A DNA stretch of 64,000 bases from CAZYFH01 sp965197395 (lineage in GTDB: Bacteria; Acidobacteriota; Vicinamibacteria; Vicinamibacterales; UBA8438). A program made the position numbers and the translations under genes. The DNA lies in assembly GCA_965197395.1 (NCBI GenBank), contig CBDANB010000006.1:186001-250000 (forward strand). Direction: 5' to 3'. The notes under the pieces are model-generated. The model did no database searches. It saw only the letters and a list, made by a program, of their open reading frames with translations, and was not told the origin of the DNA. This document shows positions 1 to 9,412 of the stretch, piece after piece (the first letter of the stretch is position 1; the number at the start of each line of letters is the position of its first letter).

Positions 1-432
<432 letters not shown>

Positions 433-480
433 CCGGCGGCGTTCGCGCGAAGCCAGTCGATCGCGTCGCGCTTGCGGGGA

Positions 481-729
481 TCACTCCGTCTCCGTACTAA
501 ACAGAAGTGCGCGGAGTTCGTCTTCCGTGGCGCGGGTTCGCGCAACGACGTCTCCACCGCGCATCAGGACCGGGATCTCCGTGCCGAACCGCCGGACGAG
601 CTCCGCGTTCGACGAGATGTCGACCTCTTCCAGCCTCACATGGTGGCGTTCGTCCGTCCGATGAATGAGCGCCTTCATGTCGTCGCATAGGTGACAGCCG
701 GGTCGAGTGAGCAGCGTCAGGCGAATCAT
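481..729 (-). CDS. Glutaredoxin-like (DUF836) thiol-disulfide protein
   Basis: An 82-residue single-domain protein with the thioredoxin-fold start MIRLTLLTRPGCHLC, a CxxC active site at residues 12-15 and a cis-proline in GTEIPVL. This is the pattern of the small glutaredoxin-like family PF05768. Its ATG overlaps the pyrF stop codon (ATGA, 726-729), so it is the last gene of the pyrK-pyrD-pyrF transcript and is probably translated by coupling. A link to pyrimidine synthesis is not established; it could act as a general cytoplasmic thiol reductant or serve the Fe-S protein PyrK. Function beyond the fold is inference. Confidence 0.8.
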   Translation of the reverse strand: MIRLTLLTRPGCHLCDDMKALIHRTDERHHVRLEEVDISSNAELVRRFGTEIPVLMRGGDVVARTRATEDELRALLFSTETE

Positions 730-1415
730 GCAGAGGAGATCTCCGCGCAGATCGCCTCAGCCGCGGCACGGGGTGAGTCGGCCGCGATGATTGGGCGCCC
801 GACCACGAGGTAGCTGGCGCCGGCGCGCACCGCGGCCTTGGGGCCGAGCGTGCGGGACTGGTCGTCGTCTGCCGCCCGCTGGCGTATCCCCGGCGTGACG
901 ATCAGGAAATTACGATCGCACTTCGCGCGGAGACGACCGAGCTCCAGCGGCGACGCCACGATACCGTCGATGCCGGCTCGCAGCGCCAGACTGGCGAGCG
1001 CGTCGACTTGGTCGGCGACCGGGCGTGTGATCCCCACCTCACCGCATGCCGCCTCGTCGAAGCTTGTCAGCACCGTGACTCCGACCACACGCATGCTGTC
1101 GGGTGCCTCGGCGGCCGCCGCCTTCGCCGCGCGCATCATGGCGACTCCCCCTGACGCGTGTACGGTCACCATCCAGACGCCAAGTGCGGAGGCGGCACGG
1201 ACAGCGCTTGCGACCGTGCTGGGGATGTCGTGGTACTTCAAGTCGAGGAACACGCGATCGCCGCGGTCGACCAGTTGGCGAACCAGTGTCGGGCCCTCGG
1301 CAGTAAACAGGCGGCTCCCGATCTTGAAGCCGCCGGCGACATCCCGCAGCTCGTCGGCCAGTGCAATCGCGCGTGCGGACGAGTCGACGTCCAGCGCGAT
1401 CAGGAGCTGATCCAT
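726..1415 (-). CDS. pyrF: Orotidine 5'-phosphate decarboxylase
   Basis: Decarboxylates OMP to UMP, the last step of de novo pyrimidine synthesis, in the cytoplasm. The 229-residue protein has the catalytic charge network DLKYHD at residues 58-63 (the D-K-D triad of the family), the phosphate-binding VTPGIR near residue 180 and GRPI near the C terminus. The start is the ATG at 1415, giving MDQLLIALDV; a longer open frame runs upstream but only overlaps pyrD. The gene starts 16 bases before the pyrD stop and ends overlapping the glutaredoxin start, so pyrK, pyrD, pyrF and the glutaredoxin gene are tightly coupled. Confidence 0.95.
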   Translation of the reverse strand: MDQLLIALDVDSSARAIALADELRDVAGGFKIGSRLFTAEGPTLVRQLVDRGDRVFLDLKYHDIPSTVASAVRAASALGVWMVTVHASGGVAMMRAAKAAAAEAPDSMRVVGVTVLTSFDEAACGEVGITRPVADQVDALASLALRAGIDGIVASPLELGRLRAKCDRNFLIVTPGIRQRAADDDQSRTLGPKAAVRAGASYLVVGRPIIAADSPRAAAEAICAEISSA

Positions 1416-2347
1416 GCGGCGTCGTGTCCTCCGAGCTGGACGGTCCCGATGATATCGGTGACGGCGGCGTGGCCGTGACGCTCGAGGTACGCGGTGAGGC
1501 CGGCTCGAAGCGTCGTCCAGATCCCCGGGTCCTCGAAATTGGCGGTGCCCACCTGCACCGCAGTGGCTCCCGCGATGAGAAACTCGACGACATCGTCGGG
1601 AGTGGCGATACCGCCCATCCCAATGATCGGGATCTCGACGGCCGCGCGACACTCGTACACCATCCGCACCGCGATTGGGCGGATTGCCGGTCCGCTCAGC
1701 CCACCGACGACGTTGGACAGCAGCGGCCGGCGGGTTTCCACATCGATGGCCATGGCGAGAAACGTGTTGACCAACGACACTGCATCCGCCCCGGCGTTCT
1801 CAGCGGCCTTGGCGAACGCGGCGATATCGCTCACATTGGGCGTGAGCTTGGGGAACACGGGCAGGCTGGTGACGCGCCGCACCGCGTGCACCACGTCGTG
1901 GGTTCCCCTCACGCTGCATCCGAACGTGATCCCGCCCTCCTTGATATTGGGGCAGGAGATGTTGAGCTCCAGGGCGGCCACACCGTCAGCATCGGACAGC
2001 AGGCGGGCAAGATCCGCGTATTCCTCGACCGTCGTCCCGCAAATGTTGACGATGACGACCGCACCCTGCTCACGGAGCACCGGGAGCTTCTCGTCGACGA
2101 ACCGCCGTGCACCGATGCCCTGCAGTCCGATCGCGTTGAGCATGCCGCTCGGGGTCTCGACGATGCGTGGCGGCGGATGCCCATCGCGCTCCTCGAGAAA
2201 GAGCCCCTTGACGGCGATGCCGCCGAGGGTCGCGAGCTCCACGACCTCCGCGTACTCCACTCCGTAGCCAAAGCATCCGCTGGCGGCGATGAGCGGGTTG
2301 TCGAGACGCAGACCGCCAATCTCGACGCTCAGGTCAGGTCCGGCCAT
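1400..2347 (-). CDS. pyrD: Dihydroorotate dehydrogenase, class 1B catalytic subunit
   Basis: Oxidises dihydroorotate to orotate with FMN; 315 residues. Visible family features are the N-terminal NPLIAASGCFGYG, the active-site segment LNISCPNIKEGG, the substrate/FMN loop LVNT, and the C-terminal phosphate-binding GMGGI and VQVGTANF. Association with pyrK immediately upstream makes it the NAD-linked class 1B enzyme rather than the quinone-linked class 2 type. The start at 2347 (MAGPDLSVEIGG) lies within the end of pyrK by 19 bases, so the two subunits are probably made by translational coupling. Confidence 0.95.
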   Translation of the reverse strand: MAGPDLSVEIGGLRLDNPLIAASGCFGYGVEYAEVVELATLGGIAVKGLFLEERDGHPPPRIVETPSGMLNAIGLQGIGARRFVDEKLPVLREQGAVVIVNICGTTVEEYADLARLLSDADGVAALELNISCPNIKEGGITFGCSVRGTHDVVHAVRRVTSLPVFPKLTPNVSDIAAFAKAAENAGADAVSLVNTFLAMAIDVETRRPLLSNVVGGLSGPAIRPIAVRMVYECRAAVEIPIIGMGGIATPDDVVEFLIAGATAVQVGTANFEDPGIWTTLRAGLTAYLERHGHAAVTDIIGTVQLGGHDAAWISS

Positions 2348-3186
2348 GCGACCTCGCTGCCCGCGAACACAGGGCCCTCTACACATGATCGGACGAATCG
2401 CGGTGGCGACGCGACCCCGTTCCCCCGGATCGGCACGACGCAGCTGTAACAACCGCCCAACCCGCATCCCATGACCGGTTCGAGCGAGACTTCCGTGCGA
2501 CGGCCGCTTCGCTCGCCCAACGCGGCGACGGCGCGCATCATCGGCGTTGGTCCACACGCGTAGATCATCACGCCGGTTTCCGCGACCTCTTCCAGCGCGC
2601 GCTCGAGGGGACCGGTGACACGACCCTGCTCTCCGCGACTGCCGTCCTCCGTGGTCACGACGACATGCACCCCGAGGCGTTCGAAGAAGGGCACCCGATA
2701 GATATCGGCGGCGGACCGTCCGCCGTAGAACAGCGTCGTCTCGGTGCCCCGTGCACGCAACGCCTCGGCGAGCGAGGCGAACGGCGCGAGTCCGACTCCC
2801 CCGGCGATCATCCACGCGGCGGTCGGCGGGTCGACCACCGAGAATGCCCGGCCCAGCGGACCGAGGCATCGGAGATGGTCGCCGATCTCCAGCGCATACA
2901 GGTCGCGCGTCACGGTACCGACCTGCTTGCTCAGGAGTGACATGCCAATCACCCTCGACCGGTCGTCGCGCAACACCTCGAACACCGAGAAGGGCCGGCG
3001 CAACAGCGGCTCCCGACCAAGCGCCCGCTTCACCATGACGAACTGGCCGGGGCTGGTTGCGGCCCCGATCTGGGGGGCGGCGAGCTCGACGACGTTGTAG
3101 GTCTCGGAGAGCCGGTGGTTCGATAGGACGAGCGCGTCGACGTCGACCGGAGCAGCCACAGGCGGGTCGACGACCGGACGAGCCAC
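2329..3186 (-). CDS. pyrK: Dihydroorotate dehydrogenase electron transfer subunit
   Basis: The 285-residue electron-transfer partner of PyrD, moving electrons from FMN through a [2Fe-2S] cluster and FAD to NAD+. It has a ferredoxin-reductase FAD domain (RRPFSV near residue 65, GPLGRAF near 113), an NAD-binding domain (GGVGLAPF, ACGPTPMM) and the C-terminal cluster motif GCGLGGCYSC with a fourth cysteine in RSCVEG. The start is a GTG at 3186. The gene faces away from the phosphodiesterase gene at 3252 with only 65 bases between them, so any promoter for the pyrK-D-F operon must lie there. Confidence 0.93.
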   Translation of the reverse strand: MARPVVDPPVAAPVDVDALVLSNHRLSETYNVVELAAPQIGAATSPGQFVMVKRALGREPLLRRPFSVFEVLRDDRSRVIGMSLLSKQVGTVTRDLYALEIGDHLRCLGPLGRAFSVVDPPTAAWMIAGGVGLAPFASLAEALRARGTETTLFYGGRSAADIYRVPFFERLGVHVVVTTEDGSRGEQGRVTGPLERALEEVAETGVMIYACGPTPMMRAVAALGERSGRRTEVSLEPVMGCGLGGCYSCVVPIRGNGVASPPRFVRSCVEGPVFAGSEVAWPDLT

Positions 3187-4798
3187 GAGCGGAGTATACC
3201 CGAGCGTTCACCACGGCTCCGTGAACGGAATATCATGACCTGTCTCTCGCGATGCGCTATCTCCGCATGCTGACCAACGCGGTGCTTGCCGGCCTGTTGG
3301 CCGCGGTGTACCTCGCGATCCTGTTCCTGCAGTTGAACCCTCACCTCCCACTCAACCCGTTCCAGTTGTGGCCTTTGCTGGCGATCGTCGGCGGCTTCTA
3401 CGCGCTGCTCGCCGCCGCGGCCTTCTATGCGCTCATCGTGGTGCGGCAGCTGGTGTCTCGTGAGCTGCTGTCGCCCGGCTGGCTCAGCCTGCGCCTGTTG
3501 TCGTGGCTCAGCGCGGCCGCGGCGGGCGGCGCGGCCGCGCTCATCTGGCTGAATCTGCTTGGCTTGCGTACGGCGCTTGCCGAGGAGACCGCCCGCCGCT
3601 TGGCGGTCGGGGCCGCCGCCATGAGCTTGTGTGCGCTGGCGCTGTTCGCGATTGCCGTCGTCCACTACTCGTTTGGTAGACGCGGCAGTGTCGTTGGGGC
3701 GTCGCTGTTCGCGCTCGCGGTCATCGCCTCGGTGACCCTCCCGCTCGCGGCGCGTGGTCCCTCCCACGCGCGGTCGCTCGGCAGTTACCCGCTCGACGTC
3801 GGCAGCTGGATGGTTCCGCCGACCGCGACGTCGCGGGTCCGGTTGATCTCGCTCGACGGTGCGTCGCTCGACTACATCTCGCTCGCGACCAGCGAGGGCC
3901 GTTTGCCGAATCTCGGGCGCATGCTCGATGGGGGCGCCGCGATGCACTTGGCGACCCTGCGTCCGACCCAACCGGGTCCCGTGTGGACGGCGGTCGCGAC
4001 CGGGAAGTACCCGCCCAAGCACGGTGTCATTTCGGCATCGACGTACCAGGTCGGGACGGACCTGCCGGCGGTCGAGTTGCTGCCGGATCACTGCTTCGCG
4101 CAGGCGCTGGTCTTCCTGGGGTTTCTTCGGGAAGCGCCCGGGTCGTCCGCTTCGCTCCGCGCGCGACCGCTGTGGAGCATTCTCAGCGGTCAGGGGGTGC
4201 CGGTCGGCGTCGTCGGGTGGCCGTTGACGCACCCGGTGCAGCCGGTATTCGGATTCCTCGTCAGCGACCGGTTCCACTTGATGGCGCATCCGACGGTGGA
4301 CCCGGACGCCCTTGACGCCGCGTTTCCCGCCGAGGCCGTCTCCGTCGGCGCGTGGGCAATGGAACAGACCGAGACGCCGCGTCGGGCCAGCGCGTTTCTC
4401 GGCGACGAAGCGGTGGTGCCGCCACCGGCGCCCGCGCCCATCTGGCGCGATCAGGTGTACGGTGAGCTCGCCGGTGCCCTGCAGGCGCGTTTCGACGACG
4501 TGCGCCTGCTGGCCGTGCGATACCGTGGACTCGACGTCGCCGGGCACAATTTTCTCTCGCCCGGCGCGGCCGCGCCGTTCCGCTCCCCTGCGGATGGTGA
4601 GACCGGCGGGGCGGAGCGCCTGGAGCAGTTCTATCGCCACATGGACACCGAGGTCGGTGCGGCGCTCGACGAGCTTGGCCCGGATGACCTGCTCCTCATC
4701 GTGTCGGGGTTTGGGATGGAGCCGGTGGGCCCTGTCAAGCGCGTGCTGGCCCGGCTCGTGGGCGACCTGATCTTGCCTGGGAAAAGTGGACAGGTTGA

Positions 4799-5677
4799 TT
4801 ATGCTGCACACTGCACCTGTCGAGCATGCCTCCTTTCAAAGGTGTTGGGGCTGACGTATCCCAGGGACGAGTGCAGGCGGTGGGGATTATAGAAGCCCTC
4901 GATGTACTCCGCGACGGCGTCCTTGGTCCTGCGTCGCGTCGACCACGGCTGGCGGTGGATGAGCTCGGTCTTGAGCGTCCCGAAGAAGCTCTCGGTGACG
5001 GCGTTATCCCAGCAGTCGCCCTTCCGACTCATCGAGCAGACGATCTGGTGGTCGTGCAGGACGCGCTGGTACGCGTCGGCGGCATACTGGCACCCTCGGT
5101 CCGAATGATGGACGAGGCCGGCCGCTGGGACGCGCCTCCCCAGCGCCATGTGCAACGCCTCGAGCGCCAGCTCCGCCCGCAGGTGCGGCTGGATGGCCCA
5201 CCCCACCACGCGCCGCGAGAACAGGTCGAGCACGACGGCAAGATACAGCCACCCCTCCCACGTCCAGAGGTAGGTGATGTCGGTGCTCCAGCGCTCGTTC
5301 GGCTGTGCGGCGTCGAAGTCACGGGCGAGCACGTTGGGCGCAACCGGATGTTGGTGGGCACTGTCCGTGGTACGCCGGAACCGCTTGCAGGGCAGGCCGA
5401 TCAGGCCCATGGCCCGCAGCAGTCTGGCGACTCGCTCCCGGCCAACGGTGAACCCGTCCTGCCTGAGCTGCTCGTAGATCCGCGGGCTTCCGTAGGTCCC
5501 CCGACTCGCGGCATGGATCGCCCGGATCCGGGCTGTCAGCTGGACGTCTTCACGGTGCCGTCGGCTCGGCGGGCGCTTCGCCCATGCGTAGTAGCCACTG
5601 CGGGTGACCTGGAGCACCCGACAGAGAGACCGCACCGCATGGGTGGCCTTCTCCGCATGAACAAACGCGAACCTCAC
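4799..5677 (-). CDS. IS3-family transposase OrfB (DDE integrase core)
   Basis: 292 residues from the GTG at 5677, which overlaps the TGA of orfA (GTGA). It carries an HTH_21-type segment (RSGYYAW, then GTYGSPRIYEQL) and the rve integrase core with DDE residues in STDITYL, HHSDRGCQYA and NAVTESFFG. In IS3 elements the active enzyme is usually an OrfAB fusion made by -1 frameshifting; the open frame does extend upstream of 5677 to overlap orfA, and an A6G slippery run (5713-5707 on the minus strand) lies at the right place. The C terminus LHSSLGYVSPNTFE is typical and appears full length. Confidence 0.95.
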   Translation of the reverse strand: MRFAFVHAEKATHAVRSLCRVLQVTRSGYYAWAKRPPSRRHREDVQLTARIRAIHAASRGTYGSPRIYEQLRQDGFTVGRERVARLLRAMGLIGLPCKRFRRTTDSAHQHPVAPNVLARDFDAAQPNERWSTDITYLWTWEGWLYLAVVLDLFSRRVVGWAIQPHLRAELALEALHMALGRRVPAAGLVHHSDRGCQYAADAYQRVLHDHQIVCSMSRKGDCWDNAVTESFFGTLKTELIHRQPWSTRRRTKDAVAEYIEGFYNPHRLHSSLGYVSPNTFERRHARQVQCAA

Positions 5678-5970
5678 GCCTGTTCCTTCGCGAAGAAGGC
5701 CGCCGCCTTTTTTAAGATCGTTCGCTCCTCTCGCAGGACGCGCACTTCGCGGCGCAGCGTTCGGAGTTCCTCGAGTTCCTCGGTGGTCAGCGCGCCGGTC
5801 GGATTGTGGCCGTGGTCGATCTCGTACTGCTGCACCCATCGCCGCAACGCCGACTCGGTCAGGTCCAACTCCCGTGCCACCTGGCCGATGCTGCGGTCAC
5901 CCTGCTTGCACAGCCGGACCGCTTCCTGTTTGAACTCCACCGTGAATCGTCGTCGTCTCCGTTGGGCCAT
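5674..5970 (-). CDS. IS3-family OrfA (helix-turn-helix, transposase_8)
   Basis: 98 residues from the ATG at 5970. The N-terminal HTH reads FTVEFKQEAVRLC, then IGQVARELDLTESALRRWV, followed by a leucine-zipper-like helix (EELEELRTLRREVRVLREE) that mediates multimerisation in this family. The gene ends ILKKAAAFFAKEQA; the AAAAAAG heptamer coding the KK pair is the probable programmed -1 frameshift site that fuses it to OrfB (the fused product would continue LKKGGGLLREGTG). It binds the element ends. Confidence 0.93.
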   Translation of the reverse strand: MAQRRRRRFTVEFKQEAVRLCKQGDRSIGQVARELDLTESALRRWVQQYEIDHGHNPTGALTTEELEELRTLRREVRVLREERTILKKAAAFFAKEQA

Positions 5971-6267
5971 GAACACCTCCCGGCGCATTCTCGCGCCTTG
6001 TGGGGTGTCCACCCAACCCAGGCAAGCTCAACCCCGCTCAGACCGGCACACACGAAAATGCGCCGGACGGATTCATGCTGGCGTACGGGTCCCGCGTCGA
6101 GGCGGGTCGGCGTATCCGCGGGTCCGTCGTCGACGTGGCGCCGACCATCCTCTACTACTTTGGTGTCCCGGTGGCTCGGGACGTGGACGGCCTCGCCCGC
6201 ACGGACATCTTCACGGCCGAGTTCACCGAGAATCGCCCGATCGCGTTCGTCCCGTCGTACTAAGACT

Positions 6268-6341
6268 TAAGACGGGGCTTGGCCCCGAACCCCACGCGGC
6301 GCGCCGTGCGCGCCTTGGCCGTGTGCGACGGTCCACAACGG
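6268..6341 (-). repeat. Dispersed hairpin repeat, copy 4 (inverted)
   Basis: Read on the minus strand this segment follows the order of the repeat found three times at 52073-52290: a GTTGTGG and CCGTCG part, GGCCAAGGCGCGCACGG, then GGGGTTCGGGG and AAGCCCCGTCT with a GGGGC/GCCCC hairpin. It lies directly after the stop of the split phosphodiesterase gene and before the pyr promoter, so it could act as a terminator or be a non-autonomous mobile repeat. It is preceded by two 7-bp repeats (CTAAGAC, TTAAGAC) at 6260-6273 that overlap the stop codon. Confidence 0.6.
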
Positions 6342-6349
6342 ATACAGCA

Positions 6350-6378
6350 TTGACCTGCGTGCGGGCCGTCGATAAAAT
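6350..6378 (+). promoter_or_regulatory. Sigma-70-type promoter for the pyrR-pyrB-pyrC operon
   Basis: TTGACC (6350-6355) and TAAAAT (6373-6378) are separated by exactly 17 bases, near-consensus for the housekeeping sigma factor. Transcription would start near 6385 and leave a leader of about 130 bases before pyrR. The position, in the only sizeable gap upstream of pyrR, supports it. Confidence 0.65.
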
Positions 6379-6392
6379 CGTCACAACTCTTT

Positions 6393-6433
6393 AAGAGCGG
6401 CCCGGTGAGGTCGCGAAGAGGTGCCCGGTGAGG
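6393..6433 (+). promoter_or_regulatory. Possible PyrR-binding element in the pyr leader
   Basis: The leader contains CCGGTGAGGTCGCGAAGAGG at 6402-6421, resembling the PyrR-binding loop consensus (CC, then GAGG, a short purine/pyrimidine stretch and AAG), and a second CCGGTGAGG at 6425-6433. The 11-base string GCCCGGTGAGG occurs twice (6400-6410, 6423-6433). As pyrR itself is the first gene, autoregulation by binding this RNA is reasonable. Several consensus positions differ and no convincing terminator/antiterminator pair is visible, so translational control or no control remain possible. Confidence 0.3.
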
Positions 6434-6516
6434 CCGTCCCCGATACCCGCCCGATCTCTCACGTCCCCCCCGTCCTTGCTCCGTCAGCGCGGTTGTGTTG
6501 GACACGCGAGGCTCCG

Positions 6517-7100
6517 ATGCCGGTCGTGATGGAGGCGGACCGCATCGCGCGCACGCTCCTGCGGATCGCGCATGAAGTTGTCGAGCGCAATCGCGGGACG
6601 GGCGAGGTTGCGCTCATCGGCATTCGCACACGCGGCGTGCCCATCGCCCAACGACTCGCGCGCAACCTCGTCGAGATCGCCGGGCACGAGGTCCCGACTG
6701 GCAACCTCGACATTACGCTGTATCGCGACGATCTGATGCGTCATCCGGTTGGACCCCAGCCCGTCCTGCGCCGGACGGAGATTCCGTTCTCGATCGACGA
6801 CCGGCGAATTCTGCTGGTCGACGACGTGTTGTATACCGGGCGGACGGTCCGGGCCGCGCTCGACGCGCTCATCGATTTCGGCCGTCCGCGAAGCATTCAG
6901 CTCATCGTGCTCGTCGACCGCGGACATCGGGAGCTGCCGATCAAAGCCGACTACGTAGGCAAGAATCTCCCGACCTCGCTCCGTCAGAGCGTCCAGGTGC
7001 GACTGGCGGAGATCGACGCCGTCGACGAGGTGGTCCTGGACGACATCGCCGAGAGCGATACGGGGGATATGGCCCCACCCGACCTTCGCGAGGAGCGCGG

Positions 7101-7104
<4 letters not shown>
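6517..7104 (+). CDS. pyrR: Bifunctional pyr operon regulator / uracil phosphoribosyltransferase
   Basis: 195 residues from the ATG at 6517 (MPVVMEADRIART); an in-frame GTG at 6421 would add 32 residues unlike the family, and an ATG at 6529 is also possible. PyrR binds UMP and pyr mRNA to attenuate the operon and has weak uracil phosphoribosyltransferase activity. The PRPP-binding motif ILLVDDVLYTGRT is at about residues 98-110, and the family segment GIRTRGVPIAQRLA is present. It overlaps pyrB by four bases (ATGA). Confidence 0.95.
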
Positions 7105-8089
<985 letters not shown>

Positions 8090-8093
<4 letters not shown>

Positions 8094-9412
8094 GCGAGCG
8101 CGCGGTGCTGTTGACAGGTGGGCGCGTGATCGACCCCGCGCAGGGGCTCGACGGTGGTCACGACGTGCGTGTGGAGGGCGGCACGATCGCCGCCGTCGGT
8201 AAAGACCTTCCGGCGGACGGTGCCGCAATCGTCCGGCTGCCTGACGGTTGGGTGGTCTGCCCGGGATTTCTCGACATGCACGTGCATCTCCGAGAGCCAG
8301 GACAGGAGCACAAGGAGACCATCGCGAGCGGCGTGGCCTCAGCGGTTGCGGGTGGGTTCGTCGGCGTGGCGTGCATGCCCAACACCGATCCCGTCAACGA
8401 CCATGCCGGCGTGACCGAGGAAATCGTGCGCAAGGCGACGGCAGCGCAGCTCGCGCGGGTGTTCCCGATTGGCGCGGTGACCGTTGGGTCGAAGGGCGAG
8501 CGCCTGGCCGAAATCCGCGAGCTGCGCGCCGCGGGGTGCGTGGCCGTATCGGATGACGGCCATCCGGTTGCCGACGCGTTGATGATGCGGCGTGCGCTCG
8601 AGTACGTGTCGATGTTCGACATGCCGCTCATCAATCACTGCGAGGACCCGTCGCTCAAGGGCGATGGCGTTGCGCACGAAGGCTATCGCGCCGCCGTACT
8701 CGGGCTGCGAGGGATTCCCGGCGCCGCCGAAGCAGTGATGGTCGAGCGAGACGTCAGCCTGAGCGAGCTCGCGGGCGGGGCCGTGCACATCGCGCACATG
8801 AGCGCGCGAGAATCGCTGCGCGCCGTCCGATCCGGCAAGGACCGTGGCGTCAGCGTCACGTGCGAGGTGACGCCCCATCACTTGATCCTGACCGATGAGG
8901 AGCTGGCCTACGACACCAACTTCAAGATGAACCCGCCGCTACGCGCCGTCGCCGATCGCGACGCGATGCTGGAGGGCCTGGCCGATGGCAGTATCGATGC
9001 GATCGCCACTGACCACGCTCCGCATCATGCTGACGAGAAGGCGGTCGAGTTCGACCGCGCGCCCTTCGGCATCATCGGTCTCGAAACCGCCGTCTCGCTC
9101 GCCCTGGACCGTCTCGTGCATCGCGACGTCGTGTCGTTGAAGAGGCTCGTCGAGCTGCTGGCGCCGAACCCGGCGCGGATTCTGCGCGTCGAGGGCGGCA
9201 CGCTGGCGCCAGGATCGGCCGCGAACATCACCGTCCTGGCGCCCGACGCGACGGTCGAGATCGCGGCCACGCGCTTCCAGTCGAAGGCGCGAAACACACC
9301 GTTTGACGGCTGGCGGCTCCGCGGCGCGGTCGCGGCGACCTTCGTCGACGGCCGCGCGGTCTACACGAATGACGCCGTGCCGGGGGCTGGCGACCTCGCG
9401 GCGGCGCCGTGA
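8090..9412 (+). CDS. pyrC: Dihydroorotase
   Basis: Cyclises carbamoyl aspartate to dihydroorotate. 440 residues from a GTG at 8090 overlapping the pyrB stop (GTGA). Metal ligands of the type I amidohydrolase family are seen: DMHVHLREPG near residue 63, NHCED near residue 183, a histidine in VHIAHMSARES, and the aspartate in ATDHAPHH near 310. Intact ligands argue for an active enzyme and not one of the inactive PyrC-like PyrB partners. The next gene starts within its stop codon, so the operon continues. Confidence 0.95.

Larger units (their letters stand above)
4768..6030 (-). mobile_element. IS3-family insertion sequence, complete
   Basis: A 1263-bp element beginning TG and ending CA. The ends form an imperfect inverted repeat: 4768-4792 against 6006-6030 matches at 20 of 25 positions (TGAnCTTGCCTGGG then GTGGACA). 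Both sides carry the 3-bp direct repeat ACC (4765-4767 and 6031-6033), the duplication size usual for IS3 elements. It holds orfA and orfB with a frameshift site and is oriented against the host gene it splits. The open reading frames and ends look intact, so it may still be active. Confidence 0.95.
3252..6263 (+). pseudogene. Membrane phosphodiesterase/pyrophosphatase family gene, interrupted by an IS3 element
   Basis: The gene is in two parts, 3252-4767 and 6034-6263. Deleting 4768-6033 (the insertion plus one target copy) joins GAC C to CC GCT in frame and gives a 581-residue protein whose junction reads GDPAQTGTHENAPDGF, a motif expected of the type I phosphodiesterase/alkaline phosphatase superfamily. 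Residues 1-170 hold several hydrophobic segments; the catalytic-type domain begins at ISLDGASLDYI, with the metal/nucleophile region TQPGPVWTAVATGKYPPKHGV. A variation: the usual SDHGM metal site reads SGFGMEP, so even the intact protein may have been an atypical enzyme. The present product would end in 25 element-encoded residues and lack the C-terminal histidine motif. Substrate unknown. Confidence 0.88.

Noticed and set aside
3030..4811. A 593-codon open frame on the minus strand
   Set aside because: It is antisense to the phosphodiesterase gene, made of Arg/Gly/Asp-rich low-complexity sequence typical of GC-rich shadow frames, with no family features.
6264..6516. A tRNA or riboswitch in the pyr leader
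   Set aside because: No cloverleaf or known riboswitch core can be drawn; the repeats fit a hairpin repeat plus a PyrR-like element better.
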